A stretch of DNA of 64,000 nt from VRUE01 sp040508545 (GTDB lineage Bacteria; Actinomycetota; Thermoleophilia; Solirubrobacterales; 70-9). The stretch's first letter is position 1, and every line of letters begins with the position of its first letter. The notes beneath the pieces were generated by a model. That model was not told the DNA's origin. It saw only the letters and a program-made list of their open reading frames with translations, and did no database searches. The stretch spans positions 1-64,000 of the forward strand of contig JBEVMR010000098.1 of NCBI GenBank assembly GCA_040508545.1. Reading direction: 5' to 3'. The position numbers and the translations under genes are program-made. This document shows, one piece after another, positions 42,082 through 51,013 of the stretch.

Positions 42082-42630
42082 TTGACCGTGCCGAGTGATC
42101 CGCCTGTCCTGATCATCACCGGGCCGCCCGGGGCCGGGAAGACCACGACGGCCGCCGCGCTTGCTGCCCGCTTCCCTCGCGCGGTCCACCTCGAATCCGA
42201 CCGGTTCTTCGAGTTCATCCACTCCGACTACGTGGAGCCGTGGAAGCCGGAGTCCGCCGAGCAGAACCAGGTCGTGATGCGGATCGTCGCCGAGGCGGCC
42301 GCGGGCTATGCGGCGGCTGGCTACTTCACCGTCATCGATGGGATCGTTATCCCCGGTTGGTTCCTCGAGCCGGTGCGCGACGCCCTGCGCGAGGCAGGGC
42401 ACGACGTCGCGCTGGCCGTGCTGCGCGCACCCATGGCGATATGCGTCGAGCGCGTGCAGGAGCGCGAAGGGGGGCCGAGCGTCGACGCGGCCGCCTTGGA
42501 GCAGCTCTGGCGAAGCTTCGACGGCATCGGCGAGCTCGAGGCGAACGTGCTCGAGCTGGATCGGGAGAGCAGCGACCAGATCAGCGAGATGCTCGCTCGC
42601 CGCCTCGACGAAGGCCTGCTGCGGATATGA
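42082..42630 (+). CDS. P-loop kinase/ATPase of adenylate-kinase-like fold
   Basis: The 182-residue protein has Walker A ITGPPGAGKTTTAAAL (about 13-24), an ESDRFF segment that may hold a catalytic Asp, and a C-terminal LID-like region (CVERVQEREGG). It resembles small-molecule kinases (gluconate/shikimate/zeta-toxin-like), but the substrate is unclear. The first possible start (TTG 42082) falls directly after the tRNA repeat; GTG 42088 is an alternative. Before the island inserted, this gene would have followed tRNA-Lys directly. It overlaps the next gene by ATGA. Confidence 0.8.
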   Translation: MTVPSDPPVLIITGPPGAGKTTTAAALAARFPRAVHLESDRFFEFIHSDYVEPWKPESAEQNQVVMRIVAEAAAGYAAAGYFTVIDGIVIPGWFLEPVRDALREAGHDVALAVLRAPMAICVERVQEREGGPSVDAAALEQLWRSFDGIGELEANVLELDRESSDQISEMLARRLDEGLLRI

Positions 42631-43310
42631 GCCCCTCCGCTGACAAACGATTGCTCCAGGTTCCCTGCGACGTCGAGGCCGAAGACGAGCGCCGCCTCGA
42701 CCGGATCCGGGCCGAGGCCGACGCCGGCTTCGACGCCATGCGCGACGTCGACGACGGCGTCTCGGTCTTCGGCTCGGCCCGAATCGGCGAGGGCCACCGC
42801 TGGTACGAGCTCTGTCGCGAGACCGGCGCCTGTCTGGCTCGCCACGGCTTCACCGTCATCACCGGTGGCGGGCCGGGGCTGATGGAGGCGGCGAACCGCG
42901 GCGCCGCCGAGGCCGGCGGCCTCTCGGTCGGCCTCAACATCGAGCTGCCGCACGAGCAGCACGTCAACCCATACGTCAACCGCAGCCTCCAGTTCCACTA
43001 CTTCTTCGCCCGCAAGCTGATGTTCGTCCGCTACGCCCGCGCCTTTGTCATCTTCCCCGGCGGCTTCGGCACGCTCGACGAGCTGTTCGAGAGCCTCACC
43101 CTGATCCAGACGCACCGGGTCCAGCACTTCCCGACGATCCTCGTCGGGAGCGAGTTCTGGCAGCCGCTGCTCGGCTGGATCGACGTCCAGCTGGAGGACG
43201 AAGGCCTGATCTCCCCCGGCGACAAAGAGCTGCTGCTCATCGCCGAGACCCCGGAGGAAGTCTGCGATCACGTGCGTCGCGCCAGCGCGGCGCAGAAGCA
43301 GCTGAGCTGA
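42627..43310 (+). CDS. LOG-family (TIGR00730) nucleotide-phosphate hydrolase-like protein
   Basis: The 227-residue Rossmann-fold protein has VSVFGSARIGEG, VITGGGPGLMEAANRGA and FPGGFGTLDELFE, the PGGxGTxxE motif of Lonely Guy proteins. These release cytokinin-type bases or other free bases from nucleoside monophosphates. The cellular substrate in bacteria is often unknown. It is coupled to the upstream P-loop kinase by an ATGA overlap. Confidence 0.9.
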   Translation: MSPSADKRLLQVPCDVEAEDERRLDRIRAEADAGFDAMRDVDDGVSVFGSARIGEGHRWYELCRETGACLARHGFTVITGGGPGLMEAANRGAAEAGGLSVGLNIELPHEQHVNPYVNRSLQFHYFFARKLMFVRYARAFVIFPGGFGTLDELFESLTLIQTHRVQHFPTILVGSEFWQPLLGWIDVQLEDEGLISPGDKELLLIAETPEEVCDHVRRASAAQKQLS

Positions 43311-43374
43311 ACCTCCAAGAGCCAGGCGGGCCTGGCGCCGTCCGTTCCCTTCCCTATGCTTTTGAAGCGTACTT

Positions 43375-43436
43375 GGCTCTCGGACGGCGAAAGAGCCCCT
43401 GGGCTCTGCCTATGGCTAGCTGTCCGGGGGCCTTTT
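43375..43436 (+). terminator. Complex terminator or structured RNA end
   Basis: An 11-bp outer stem (43375-43385 with 43422-43432, two G-U pairs) encloses a hairpin AGAGCCC-CT-GGGCTCT and a small GCC-TAT-GGC loop. TTTT follows directly. It would end the kinase/LOG transcript. The three-way-junction shape is more elaborate than a plain terminator. A separate hairpin (GCCAGG-CGGG-CCTGGC) sits at 43321-43336. Confidence 0.6.
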
Positions 43437-43458
43437 GCTAAAGCGCTCGACGCCGCAC

Positions 43459-44112
43459 TCAGTAGTAGTGAGTCGAGCCGATCGACCAGACGTCGAACTC
43501 CGACTCGATCTTGTCCTGAATCAGGTCATAGGAACGACTGTCGTCTCTCTCCCACTTGCGCTGTATGGCCCAGACGCAATAGTCCGCGACCTGCAGGCAC
43601 GGATCGCTTTCGGCGGGCCAGAACGCAACCCGATGGGATGCACACGGAGAGACCTGATCCACGACGTCGTCGACCGCCGTATGAAAGCTTCCACGCTTCT
43701 TCTTCGTGCCAAGGCGCGACGCGACGACGAATAGCCGGTCGTCAGGTCCCGCTATCAGCGGCGCAACGTGCTTGAAGTGCAGAAACCAAGCCATCTTGTA
43801 CAGGGCGGATTCCTGGTGCAGATGGGGCTGCGCTTTTGACTTCTCGAGGATGGTCGCGTCGATCCGGAAGTTGCCTCGGGCGAGAATGTCGAACACCTCG
43901 TCGCGCACCGCTTGGGGGTCGTCCGTTGCGTGGAAGACCTTGTCGAGATGGGTTCCACGCCAGCCCATCTCGCGTCGTAGCTGCAAGAGTCGGTCTCCCA
44001 CGTGGCAATCGTTCGCGGTGACGGTGCCGAGGATGAAATAGCGACTCGCCCCAGATTTCCGCGAGAAATCGAAATTGCCGGCCTCGTCCGAGAAGACGTA
44101 GCGGTCGGCCAT
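43459..44112 (-). CDS. DUF3800 (RNase H-like) protein
   Basis: The 217-residue protein starts with YVFSDEAGNFDFS, the DUF3800 opening with its acidic Asp/Glu, and has a late LQVADYCVWAIQRKWE carrying the conserved Asp before the C-terminal helices. The family is predicted to have an RNase H-like fold and is often found near mobile elements; its activity is unproven. It lies 9 bp after purH on the same strand, yet its content looks acquired. Confidence 0.85.
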   Translation of the reverse strand: MADRYVFSDEAGNFDFSRKSGASRYFILGTVTANDCHVGDRLLQLRREMGWRGTHLDKVFHATDDPQAVRDEVFDILARGNFRIDATILEKSKAQPHLHQESALYKMAWFLHFKHVAPLIAGPDDRLFVVASRLGTKKKRGSFHTAVDDVVDQVSPCASHRVAFWPAESDPCLQVADYCVWAIQRKWERDDSRSYDLIQDKIESEFDVWSIGSTHYY

Positions 44113-44121
44113 GTCGACTGG

Positions 44122-45738
44122 TTAGTGCCGGAAATGCCGGTGCTTGGTGAAGACCATCGGGATCGAGGCTGAGTCGCAGGCCTCGATCACCTCGGCGTCG
44201 CGTTTCGAGCCGCCGGGCTGGATCACTGAGTTGGCGCCGGCGTCGATCGCCGCCTGGGGCCCATCGGCGAAGGGGAAGAAGGCGTCTGAGGCGACGGCTG
44301 AGCCGGCGAGCAGGCCGCCGGCGTCCTCGCCGCGGGCGTCGCGGCACTTCTCGACCGCGAGGCGGACCGAGTCGACACGGCTCATCTGGCCGGCGCCGAT
44401 GCCGAGCGTTGCGCCGCCCCTGGCGATCACGATCGCGTTGGAGCGGACGTGGCGGACGACCGTCCAGGCGAAGAGCAGATCGTCCCACTGCTCCTGGCTC
44501 GGCTCGGTCTTGGTCACCGTCTCCATCATCTGGCGCGGCTCGGGGTCGCCGTCGCGGTCCTGGATCAGGAGGCCGCCGCGGACCCGCTTGACGTCGCGTT
44601 CCGCGGGGTCGGGCTGGCGGCGCTCCTCGTCGCAGAGGATGCGGATCGCCTCCTTGCGCTGCAGCACCTCCAGCGCGCCGTCCTCGAAGCCGGGCGCGAA
44701 CAGCACCTCGACGAAGTTCTCGTGCAGCGCCTCGGCCAGCGCCACGCTGACCGGCCGGTTGAGCGCGATCACGCCGCCGTAGGCGGAGATCGGGTCGCAG
44801 GCGAGCGCCTTGAGATAGGCGTGGAGCGCGTCCTCGCCGACCGCCACCCCGCAGGGGTTGTTGTGCTTGACGATCGTGCAGGCGGGCGGATCGAAGTCTT
44901 CGTTCAGCCGCCGCGCCGAGTCGAGGTCGAGCACGTTGTTGAAGGAGAGCGCCTTGCCGTGCAGCTTCGAGACTCCGGCGAGGACGTGACTGCGCAGGCC
45001 AGCCTCGGAGTAGAGGGCCGCCCGCTGGTGCGGGTTCTCGCCGTAGGCGAGGTCGAGCTCCTTCTCGTAGGAGACCGTCAGGTGTTCGGGGAAGTCCTCG
45101 TATGAGGTCGAGAACCAGCGGCTGATCGCGGCGTCGTAGCGGGCCGTCTGGGCGAAGGCCTCGTTGGCCAGCCAGTGGCTGGTCGAGGCCGAGACCTCGC
45201 CGCCGCTCTCCTCCAGCTCGGCGCAGACCGCGTCGTAGGACTCCGGTTTGACGACGACGGCGACGCCCTCGTGGTTCTTCGCGGCGGCGCGGATCATCGT
45301 CGGCCCGCCGATGTCGATGTTCTCGACCGCGACGTCGGGGTCGACGTCATGCGCGGCGACGGTCTGCTCGAAGGGATAGAGGTTGACGCAGACCAGGTCG
45401 ATCGGCTCGATCCCCTCACGCTCCAGGATTGCCATGTGCTCCGGGTCGCCGCGACGGGCGAGCAGCGCCGCGTGCAGGCGCGGGTGCAGCGTCTTCACGC
45501 GGCCGCCGAGGATCTCCTCCTGGCCGGTGAACTCGGAGACGTCCGTCACCTCCAGCCCCGCCTCGCGCAGCGCGCTGGCGGTCCCGCCGGTGGAGAGGAT
45601 CTCGACGCCCTGCGTTGCGAGCGTCTTGGCGAAGTCGGCGACCCCGGTCTTGTCGGAGACCGAGATCAGCGCCCGGCGCACCCGGATCGCGCCGTTGCTC
45701 ACGGCTTCGGATCGGGTGTCGGCGGCGGCCTCACTCAT
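44122..45738 (-). CDS. purH: Bifunctional AICAR transformylase / IMP cyclohydrolase
   Basis: The 538-residue enzyme catalyses the last two steps to IMP. The N-terminal cyclohydrolase domain has LISVSDKTG, ILSTGGTASAL, GGRVKTLHP and NLYPFEQTV. The transformylase domain has HGKALSFNNVLDLDSA, KHNNPCGVA and the C-terminal FFPFADGPQAAIDAG. It overlaps the end of purN by 8 bp and forms an operon with it. Confidence 0.97.
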   Translation of the reverse strand: MSEAAADTRSEAVSNGAIRVRRALISVSDKTGVADFAKTLATQGVEILSTGGTASALREAGLEVTDVSEFTGQEEILGGRVKTLHPRLHAALLARRGDPEHMAILEREGIEPIDLVCVNLYPFEQTVAAHDVDPDVAVENIDIGGPTMIRAAAKNHEGVAVVVKPESYDAVCAELEESGGEVSASTSHWLANEAFAQTARYDAAISRWFSTSYEDFPEHLTVSYEKELDLAYGENPHQRAALYSEAGLRSHVLAGVSKLHGKALSFNNVLDLDSARRLNEDFDPPACTIVKHNNPCGVAVGEDALHAYLKALACDPISAYGGVIALNRPVSVALAEALHENFVEVLFAPGFEDGALEVLQRKEAIRILCDEERRQPDPAERDVKRVRGGLLIQDRDGDPEPRQMMETVTKTEPSQEQWDDLLFAWTVVRHVRSNAIVIARGGATLGIGAGQMSRVDSVRLAVEKCRDARGEDAGGLLAGSAVASDAFFPFADGPQAAIDAGANSVIQPGGSKRDAEVIEACDSASIPMVFTKHRHFRH

Positions 45739-46351
45739 CGGTGACGACGACCCTGGGGTCGTCTGCGTCGATCCTAACTAGGCCCTGCGCGATCATGCGG
45801 ATCGCCTCCGGGTAGAGCTCGTGCTCGACCGCGTGGATCGCCTGCTCGAGCCGCCCTCGATCGCGGTCCGCCGGCACGGCGACCTCGCGCTGCACGATCG
45901 GCGGGCCGGTGTCGACTCCCTCGTCGACGAAATGGACCGTGACGCCGGTCGTCTCGACCCCCGCCTCGAGCGCCTGGCCGATCGCGTCGAGCCCGGGGAA
46001 GGCGGGCAGCAGCGCCGGGTGGACGTTGACGATCCGCGCCCGGAAGCGGGCGACGAAGGTGGGGGAGAGCAACTGCATATAGCCGGCGAGGACGACGAGG
46101 TCGGCGCTGCGCTCCTCGATCCACCCAGCCATCGCCACGTCGCGCGCCTCACGGCCGCTGTACTCGTCGCGGGGGAAGACCGCGGTCTCGACATCGACCC
46201 GCCGAGCGCGCTCCAGCGCCCGTGCACCGGGCTTGTCGGATGCGGCCCCAACCACCTCGATCCCCTCGCGCCCGTGCAGCGTGTCGAGGATCGCCTGCAG
46301 GTTGGTGCCCGAACCCGAGGCGAGCACTACGAGCTTGAACGCTTCGGCCAC
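45731..46351 (-). CDS. purN: Phosphoribosylglycinamide formyltransferase
   Basis: The 206-residue folate-dependent enzyme has LVVLASGSGTNLQAI, the formyl-folate loop YMQLLSP and the catalytic region NVHPALLPAFPG. A GVTVHFVDEGVDTGPPI segment with catalytic Asp follows. GTG start, only 17 bp from the divergent nitronate monooxygenase gene, so the promoters must overlap coding sequence. purH follows by overlap. Confidence 0.96.
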   Translation of the reverse strand: MAEAFKLVVLASGSGTNLQAILDTLHGREGIEVVGAASDKPGARALERARRVDVETAVFPRDEYSGREARDVAMAGWIEERSADLVVLAGYMQLLSPTFVARFRARIVNVHPALLPAFPGLDAIGQALEAGVETTGVTVHFVDEGVDTGPPIVQREVAVPADRDRGRLEQAIHAVEHELYPEAIRMIAQGLVRIDADDPRVVVTDE

Positions 46352-46368
46352 CGTGGCATTATCGCCGC

Positions 46369-47328
46369 GTGTCGCTCCTCGACCAGCTCGGCCTCTCCAC
46401 CCCGATCGTCCAGGCTGGCATGGGCGGCGCGATCAGCCGCCACGAGCTGGCGGCCGCGGTCAGCGAGGCCGGCGGCTTGGGGACGATCGCGGTGGCCGGC
46501 CCGCAGGCGATCCGGCGGGAGCTGGCTGCCGCGCGAGCGCTGACCGAGCGGCCGATCGCCGTGAACGTGCTGCTTCCCTTTGCCCGGAGAAGCTGGTTCG
46601 AGGCAGCCGCGGGGGCCGATGTGATCGTCACCTTCTGGGGCGCGCCGAAGCGCCGCGCCGGCGGCTTCTGGGCCCACCAGTGCGGCTCGGTGGCCGAGGC
46701 GCGCTCGGCCTACGCCGCAGGTGCCGACGCGGTGATCGTCCAGGGTGTCGAGGCCGGCGGCCACGTGCGCGGGAGCCTGCCGGCCCTGGAGTTGCTCGAG
46801 CGCATCAGGGCTGCCTTGCCCCCCAGCTATCCGCTGCTTCTCGCCGGCGGGATCGCGGAGCGCGCCGACGTTCGCCAGGCGCTCGAGGCGGGGGCGAGCG
46901 CCGCCGTCGCCGGAACGCGCTTCCTGCTCTCGGACGAGAGCCGCGCGCACCCCGAGTACAAGCGGCGCCTGCTGGGGGCGGAGGAGACGATCCTCACCGA
47001 GCTCTTCGGCCTCAGCTGGCCCGCGCCCCACCGGGTGATTCGCAACGCCGCCACCGAGCATCACCTCAGCGGCATCTCCGGCGTCCCGACCCTGAACCGA
47101 GCCCTCAACCACCTGCTCGCCCCCGGCGCCCGCTTCACCCCCGCAGCGCTCCAGCGGCGCTTGATCGTTGCCCAGCGCCCGAGCAGCCGGATGCTGACGC
47201 CCCAGGGCCCGACCGACGACGGCCCCGAGACCTTGCTCGACGCCGGCCCTCTATATGCGGGCCAAACGGTCGCCCGTATCGGCGATCTCCGCCCTGCAGC
47301 AGAGATCGTCAGCGACCTGACGCCTTAG
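46369..47328 (+). CDS. Nitronate monooxygenase-like FMN enzyme
   Basis: The 319-residue TIM-barrel protein has PIVQAGMGGAISRHELAAAVSEAGGLGTI, then a VQGVEAGGH segment and LLAGGIAERADVRQALEAGASAAVAGTRFLL in pieces, all standard for the 2-nitropropane dioxygenase/nitronate monooxygenase family. It oxidises alkyl nitronates or is an enoyl-reductase-like relative. It overlaps the 3' end of purF by 4 bp on the opposite strand. Confidence 0.9.
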   Translation: MSLLDQLGLSTPIVQAGMGGAISRHELAAAVSEAGGLGTIAVAGPQAIRRELAAARALTERPIAVNVLLPFARRSWFEAAAGADVIVTFWGAPKRRAGGFWAHQCGSVAEARSAYAAGADAVIVQGVEAGGHVRGSLPALELLERIRAALPPSYPLLLAGGIAERADVRQALEAGASAAVAGTRFLLSDESRAHPEYKRRLLGAEETILTELFGLSWPAPHRVIRNAATEHHLSGISGVPTLNRALNHLLAPGARFTPAALQRRLIVAQRPSSRMLTPQGPTDDGPETLLDAGPLYAGQTVARIGDLRPAAEIVSDLTP

Positions 47329-48770
47329 GAGCTTGCCGGAACCACGGCAATGTCCTCCAAGGCGAATTTGCCGTTCGCGTCTTCCGGGTCACCCAACGGG
47401 TAGCGCCCCGTGAAGCAGGCGTCGCAGTGGTCCTCGGGCGGGGTGCCGATCGCCTCGTAGACCCCCTCCATCGAGAGGTAGGCGAGCGAGTCGGCGCCGA
47501 GCTCGTCGGCGATCTCCTCGATCGTCCGTTCGTGGGCGATCATCTCCTCGCGGGTCGACATGTCGACTCCGTAGTGACAGGGGTTGCGGATCGGCGGCGC
47601 CGAGATCCGCAGGTGAACCTCCTTGGCGCCGGCGTCGCGCAGCATGCCGACGATCTGCCGCGTCGTGTTGCCGCGCACGATCGAGTCGTCGACGACGACG
47701 ATCCGCTGCCCGGCGACGATCTCCGGCAGCGGGTTGAACTTGAGCCGCAGCCCGTGCTTGCGCAGCTCCTGCCCCGGCTGGATGAAGGTGCGGGCGACGT
47801 AGCGGTTCTTGATCAGGCCGTCGTCGCGCGGCAGCCCCGAGGCACGCGAGAACCCGGCGGCCGCCGGGTTGCCGGAGTCCGGCACCGAGATCACCAGGTC
47901 GGCATCGGCCGGCGCCTCGCGACAGAGGATTTCGCCCATCCGCCCGCGCACCTGCTGCAGCACCTTGCCCTCGAGGCGGCTGTCGGGGCGGGAGAAGTAG
48001 ATGTGCTCGAAGACGCAGTGCGCCGGCCGGCCGGCCTTGACCACCTGGCGCGTCTCCAGGCCACGCTCGGTCAGCGAGACCATCTCGCCCGGGTGCACTT
48101 CGCGCAGCAGCTCGGCGCCGACGATGTCGAAGGCGCAGCTCTCCGAGGCGACGACGAAGCGATCGCCGAGGCGGCCCAGCGAGAGCGGTCGCACGCCGTG
48201 TGGGTCGCGGAAGGCGACGATCGCGTGCTTGGTCATCGCCACGGTCGAGTAGGCGCCCTCGAGGCGCGGCATCACCTCGGCGACCGCGTCCTCGACGAAC
48301 TTGCCGTCGTTGGAGGAGATCAACGCGGCGATGATCTCCGAGTCCGAGGTGCCGCGGAAGGCGATCCCGGCCTCCTTCAGCTCGCCCCAAAGCTCGACCG
48401 CGTTGGTCAGGTTGCCGTTGTGGGCGAGCGCCAGCTCGCGACCGTCGTCGCGCCAGACCGGCTGCGCGTTCTCCCAGGAGCCGCCGCCGGTGGTCGAGTA
48501 GCGCACGTGGCCGATCGCCATGTCGCCCTCCAGCGCCCGCAGCTTCTCCTCGTCGAAGACCTGGGAGACGAGGCCCGAATCCCGCATCGTGGTGATGTGA
48601 CCGCCCTCGCAGGTGGCGATCCCGGCCGACTCCTGGCCGCGGTGCTGCAGCGCGTAGAGACCGAAGTAAGCGAGGCGAGCGACGTCATGGCCAGGCGCGT
48701 ATACGCCGAACACCCCGCATTCCTCGCGCGGGCCATCGCGGTCTATCGGCTGCCCCTGGGGCGGAGTCAA
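47325..48770 (-). CDS. purF: Amidophosphoribosyltransferase
   Basis: This 481-residue enzyme commits PRPP to purine synthesis. A short propeptide precedes the N-terminal nucleophile in EECGVFGVY (Cys18). The glutaminase domain has LQHRGQESAG and HVRYSTTGG. The PRPP motif is VVVDDSIVRGNT. Cysteines in NPCHYG and DHCDACFTG suit the Fe-S type found in many Gram-positives. The start is a TTG, taken because no other start lies before Cys18. Confidence 0.96.
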   Translation of the reverse strand: MTPPQGQPIDRDGPREECGVFGVYAPGHDVARLAYFGLYALQHRGQESAGIATCEGGHITTMRDSGLVSQVFDEEKLRALEGDMAIGHVRYSTTGGGSWENAQPVWRDDGRELALAHNGNLTNAVELWGELKEAGIAFRGTSDSEIIAALISSNDGKFVEDAVAEVMPRLEGAYSTVAMTKHAIVAFRDPHGVRPLSLGRLGDRFVVASESCAFDIVGAELLREVHPGEMVSLTERGLETRQVVKAGRPAHCVFEHIYFSRPDSRLEGKVLQQVRGRMGEILCREAPADADLVISVPDSGNPAAAGFSRASGLPRDDGLIKNRYVARTFIQPGQELRKHGLRLKFNPLPEIVAGQRIVVVDDSIVRGNTTRQIVGMLRDAGAKEVHLRISAPPIRNPCHYGVDMSTREEMIAHERTIEEIADELGADSLAYLSMEGVYEAIGTPPEDHCDACFTGRYPLGDPEDANGKFALEDIAVVPASS

Positions 48771-48915
48771 AGCGCGTGTTCCTCGCGTTGGAAAAAGGAC
48801 GTGACGCGCAGGCAGACTGCCTACCCGGGGAGGGTAGCAACGAGGCCGGATCAGGCCTTATGCGGACGCGAGGCCCGAGGCGGACGTGCTGCCACTTGAG
48901 CGTCCATATGGGTGC

Positions 48916-49545
48916 CTAAGTGACGGCACGTCCGGCGAGCAAGGAGTTGAGGGCCTGGTGGAGTCCCGCTACGGCTGAGTCGAGCGGAGCCTGATCGCCC
49001 GCGGCGCGGGCGCGGATCAGGGCGCCCTCGATCGTCGAGACGACCAGGCCGGCGAAGGCCTCGGCCTCTTTTGCCGGCACGCCTTCGTCGCGTAGCGCCG
49101 CTGCGATCGGTGCTTCCCAGCTCGCGAAGGCGGCGGTTGCCGCGGCGGCGAGGGCCGGGTCCTCGGGGCGGGCGAGGGCCGCGGCGGCGACGGGACAGCC
49201 GAGCCGCTCGGGCTTGTCCTTGACCCGGCGGCGGAACATCTCGCCGAACATCGTCAGCGTCTCGCCGAGGCCGCGCTCTTCCAGCGAGCGCTCGATCGCG
49301 GCGCGGATCTCTCGCCCCTCCGCCTCGGCGGCCTCGATCGCCAGCTGGCTCTTGCCGCCGGGGAAGTGGTGGTAGATCGAGCCGCGCGGGGCGTCGCCCA
49401 CCTCGGCGACGTCGCGCAGCTCCATCCCCGCGTAGCCCTTCTCGGCGAGCAGCCGCCGCGCCCCTGCGATCAGGCGCTCGCGCCCGTCGCGGCGCTTCGG
49501 TTCGATCGCTTTCGCATCCGCAAGTCGCGTTATGCCCACGGACAT
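48916..49545 (-). CDS. TetR-family regulator of the adjacent MFS exporter
   Basis: The protein has 209 residues from the ATG at 49545. Its helix-turn-helix region reads AGARRLLAEKGYAGMELRDVAE then GDAPRGSIYHHFPGGKSQLAIEA. The LmrA/YxaF-like C-terminal domain follows. It is divergent from an MFS gene, with two matching palindromes over the two starts, which argues for control of both genes. Confidence 0.92.
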   Translation of the reverse strand: MSVGITRLADAKAIEPKRRDGRERLIAGARRLLAEKGYAGMELRDVAEVGDAPRGSIYHHFPGGKSQLAIEAAEAEGREIRAAIERSLEERGLGETLTMFGEMFRRRVKDKPERLGCPVAAAALARPEDPALAAAATAAFASWEAPIAAALRDEGVPAKEAEAFAGLVVSTIEGALIRARAAGDQAPLDSAVAGLHQALNSLLAGRAVT

Positions 49546-49583
49546 AGTATAGTCGCGCCGAACGATGTATGACCGTGGACATA
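49531..49583. promoter_or_regulatory. Paired TetR operators
   Basis: Two 16-bp imperfect palindromes fit TATGnCCnnGGnCATA: TATGCCCACGGACATA (49531-49546) and TATGACCGTGGACATA (49568-49583). Their centres are 37 bp apart. The first overlaps the TetR start and the second the first MFS codons. Confidence 0.7.
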
Positions 49584-51013
49584 GAGCGAGCGTCGCGATC
49601 GCTTGTGCCGGCGCCTTTGTCGCCTTCCTCGACACGACGATCGTCAACATCGCCTTCCCCGACATCTCGGCCTCCTTCGCCGGCTCGGGGCGCGACGCGC
49701 TCTCCTGGGTGCTCGACGGCTACTTCGTCGTGATCGCCGCCTTGCTGGTCCCGGCCGGCGGCCTCGCCGACCGCTTCGGCCACAAGCGGATCTTCCTCGT
49801 CGGGGTTGGGGCCTTCACCGCCGCCAGCCTGCTCTGCGCGGTCGCGCCCAGCCTCGAGCTGTTGATCTCCTTCCGCGTCCTGCAGGGGGTCGGCGCGGCG
49901 CTGATCGCGCCTGCTTCGCTGGCGATCGTGCTCGACGCCTACCCGGTCGAGAAGCGCGCGACCGGCGTCGGCATCTGGGGCGCTGCGGCGGCGGCCGCCG
50001 CCGCAACCGGCCCGACCCTTGGCGGGGCGCTGGTCGAGCTCTCCGACTGGCGCCTCGTCTTCCTCGTCAACCTGCCGCTCGGCGCGGCGATCGTCTGGGC
50101 CGGCAGCCGCCACCTCGCCGAGCGGCCGATCCGCGACCACCGCCTGCCCGACCTGCCCGGCGCCCTGATGCTCGCCCTCGCCCTGGCCCTGATCACGCTC
50201 GGCATCGTCGAGGGCAACGACTGGGGCTGGACCGCTTCCGCAACCCTTGGCTCATTCGCCGCCGGCACTGTCTTGCTCGCCGCGATGATCGCCCGCAGCC
50301 GCACCCACCCGCGCCCGATCGTCGAACCGGACCTCTTTGCCCACCGCTCCTTCCGCGTCGGCAACCTCGGCACGCTGCTCTTCTCCGCCGCCTTCTTCTC
50401 GATCGTGCTCGGCAACGTCGTCTTCCTCACCTCGATCTGGGGCTACACCGTGCTCCAGGCGGGCCTCGCGACCCTGCCGGGCCCCGCCTGGACGACGATC
50501 GTCTCCGGCCCCGCCGGCAAGCTCGCCGACCGCTTCGGCCAGCGCGCCGTCGTCGTCCCCGGCGCGCTGATCTTCGCCGCCGGGGTGATGGTTCTGCGCT
50601 CGGCCGGCGCCGAGCCCGACTGGCTCGGCCTCTGGCTGCCGGGAGCGACCCTGACCGGAATCGGCATCGGCCTCGCCTTCCCGACCCTCGGCTCGGCCGC
50701 CGTGCGCGACGTCGACGTCGACCGCTTCGCCACGGCCAGCGCCGTCAACGCCGCCTTTCGTCAGATCGGCGCCGTGCTCGGCACCGCGATCCTCGTCGCC
50801 ATCGTCGGCGACCCCGCCACCCTCGCCGACGCCCTCGCGGTCTCCGACAGCGCCTACCTCTTCGCCGCGATCGCGGCGCTGCTCTCGGGCGCCGTCACCC
50901 TGCTGCTGCGGCCGGCGCCGAGTCCCGCCGGGTCAGGCTCTCGCCGCTCTCCGGATCGAAGAGATGCAGCTTCGACGTATCCGCCCATAGCTGAGCCCGC
51001 TCGCGACGCTTGA
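49565..51013 (+). CDS. DHA2-type MFS drug exporter
   Basis: The 482-residue membrane protein has 14 predicted helices. Segments typical of EmrB/QacA exporters are seen: FLDTTIVNIAFPDI (helix 1), LADRFGHKRIFLVG (motif A), SFRVLQGVGAALIAPASLA and ATGPTLGGALVELSDWRLVFLVNLP (motif C region). It likely exports hydrophobic toxins under the divergent TetR. Its last 119 bp overlap the 3' end of the sugC-like gene on the other strand. Confidence 0.93.
   Translation: MYDRGHRASVAIACAGAFVAFLDTTIVNIAFPDISASFAGSGRDALSWVLDGYFVVIAALLVPAGGLADRFGHKRIFLVGVGAFTAASLLCAVAPSLELLISFRVLQGVGAALIAPASLAIVLDAYPVEKRATGVGIWGAAAAAAAATGPTLGGALVELSDWRLVFLVNLPLGAAIVWAGSRHLAERPIRDHRLPDLPGALMLALALALITLGIVEGNDWGWTASATLGSFAAGTVLLAAMIARSRTHPRPIVEPDLFAHRSFRVGNLGTLLFSAAFFSIVLGNVVFLTSIWGYTVLQAGLATLPGPAWTTIVSGPAGKLADRFGQRAVVVPGALIFAAGVMVLRSAGAEPDWLGLWLPGATLTGIGIGLAFPTLGSAAVRDVDVDRFATASAVNAAFRQIGAVLGTAILVAIVGDPATLADALAVSDSAYLFAAIAALLSGAVTLLLRPAPSPAGSGSRRSPDRRDAASTYPPIAEPARDA

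Noticed and set aside
46233..48899. 888-codon frame across purN, the nitronate monooxygenase gene and purF
   Set aside because: It reads through three real genes out of frame or antisense. Each of those has clear family motifs.
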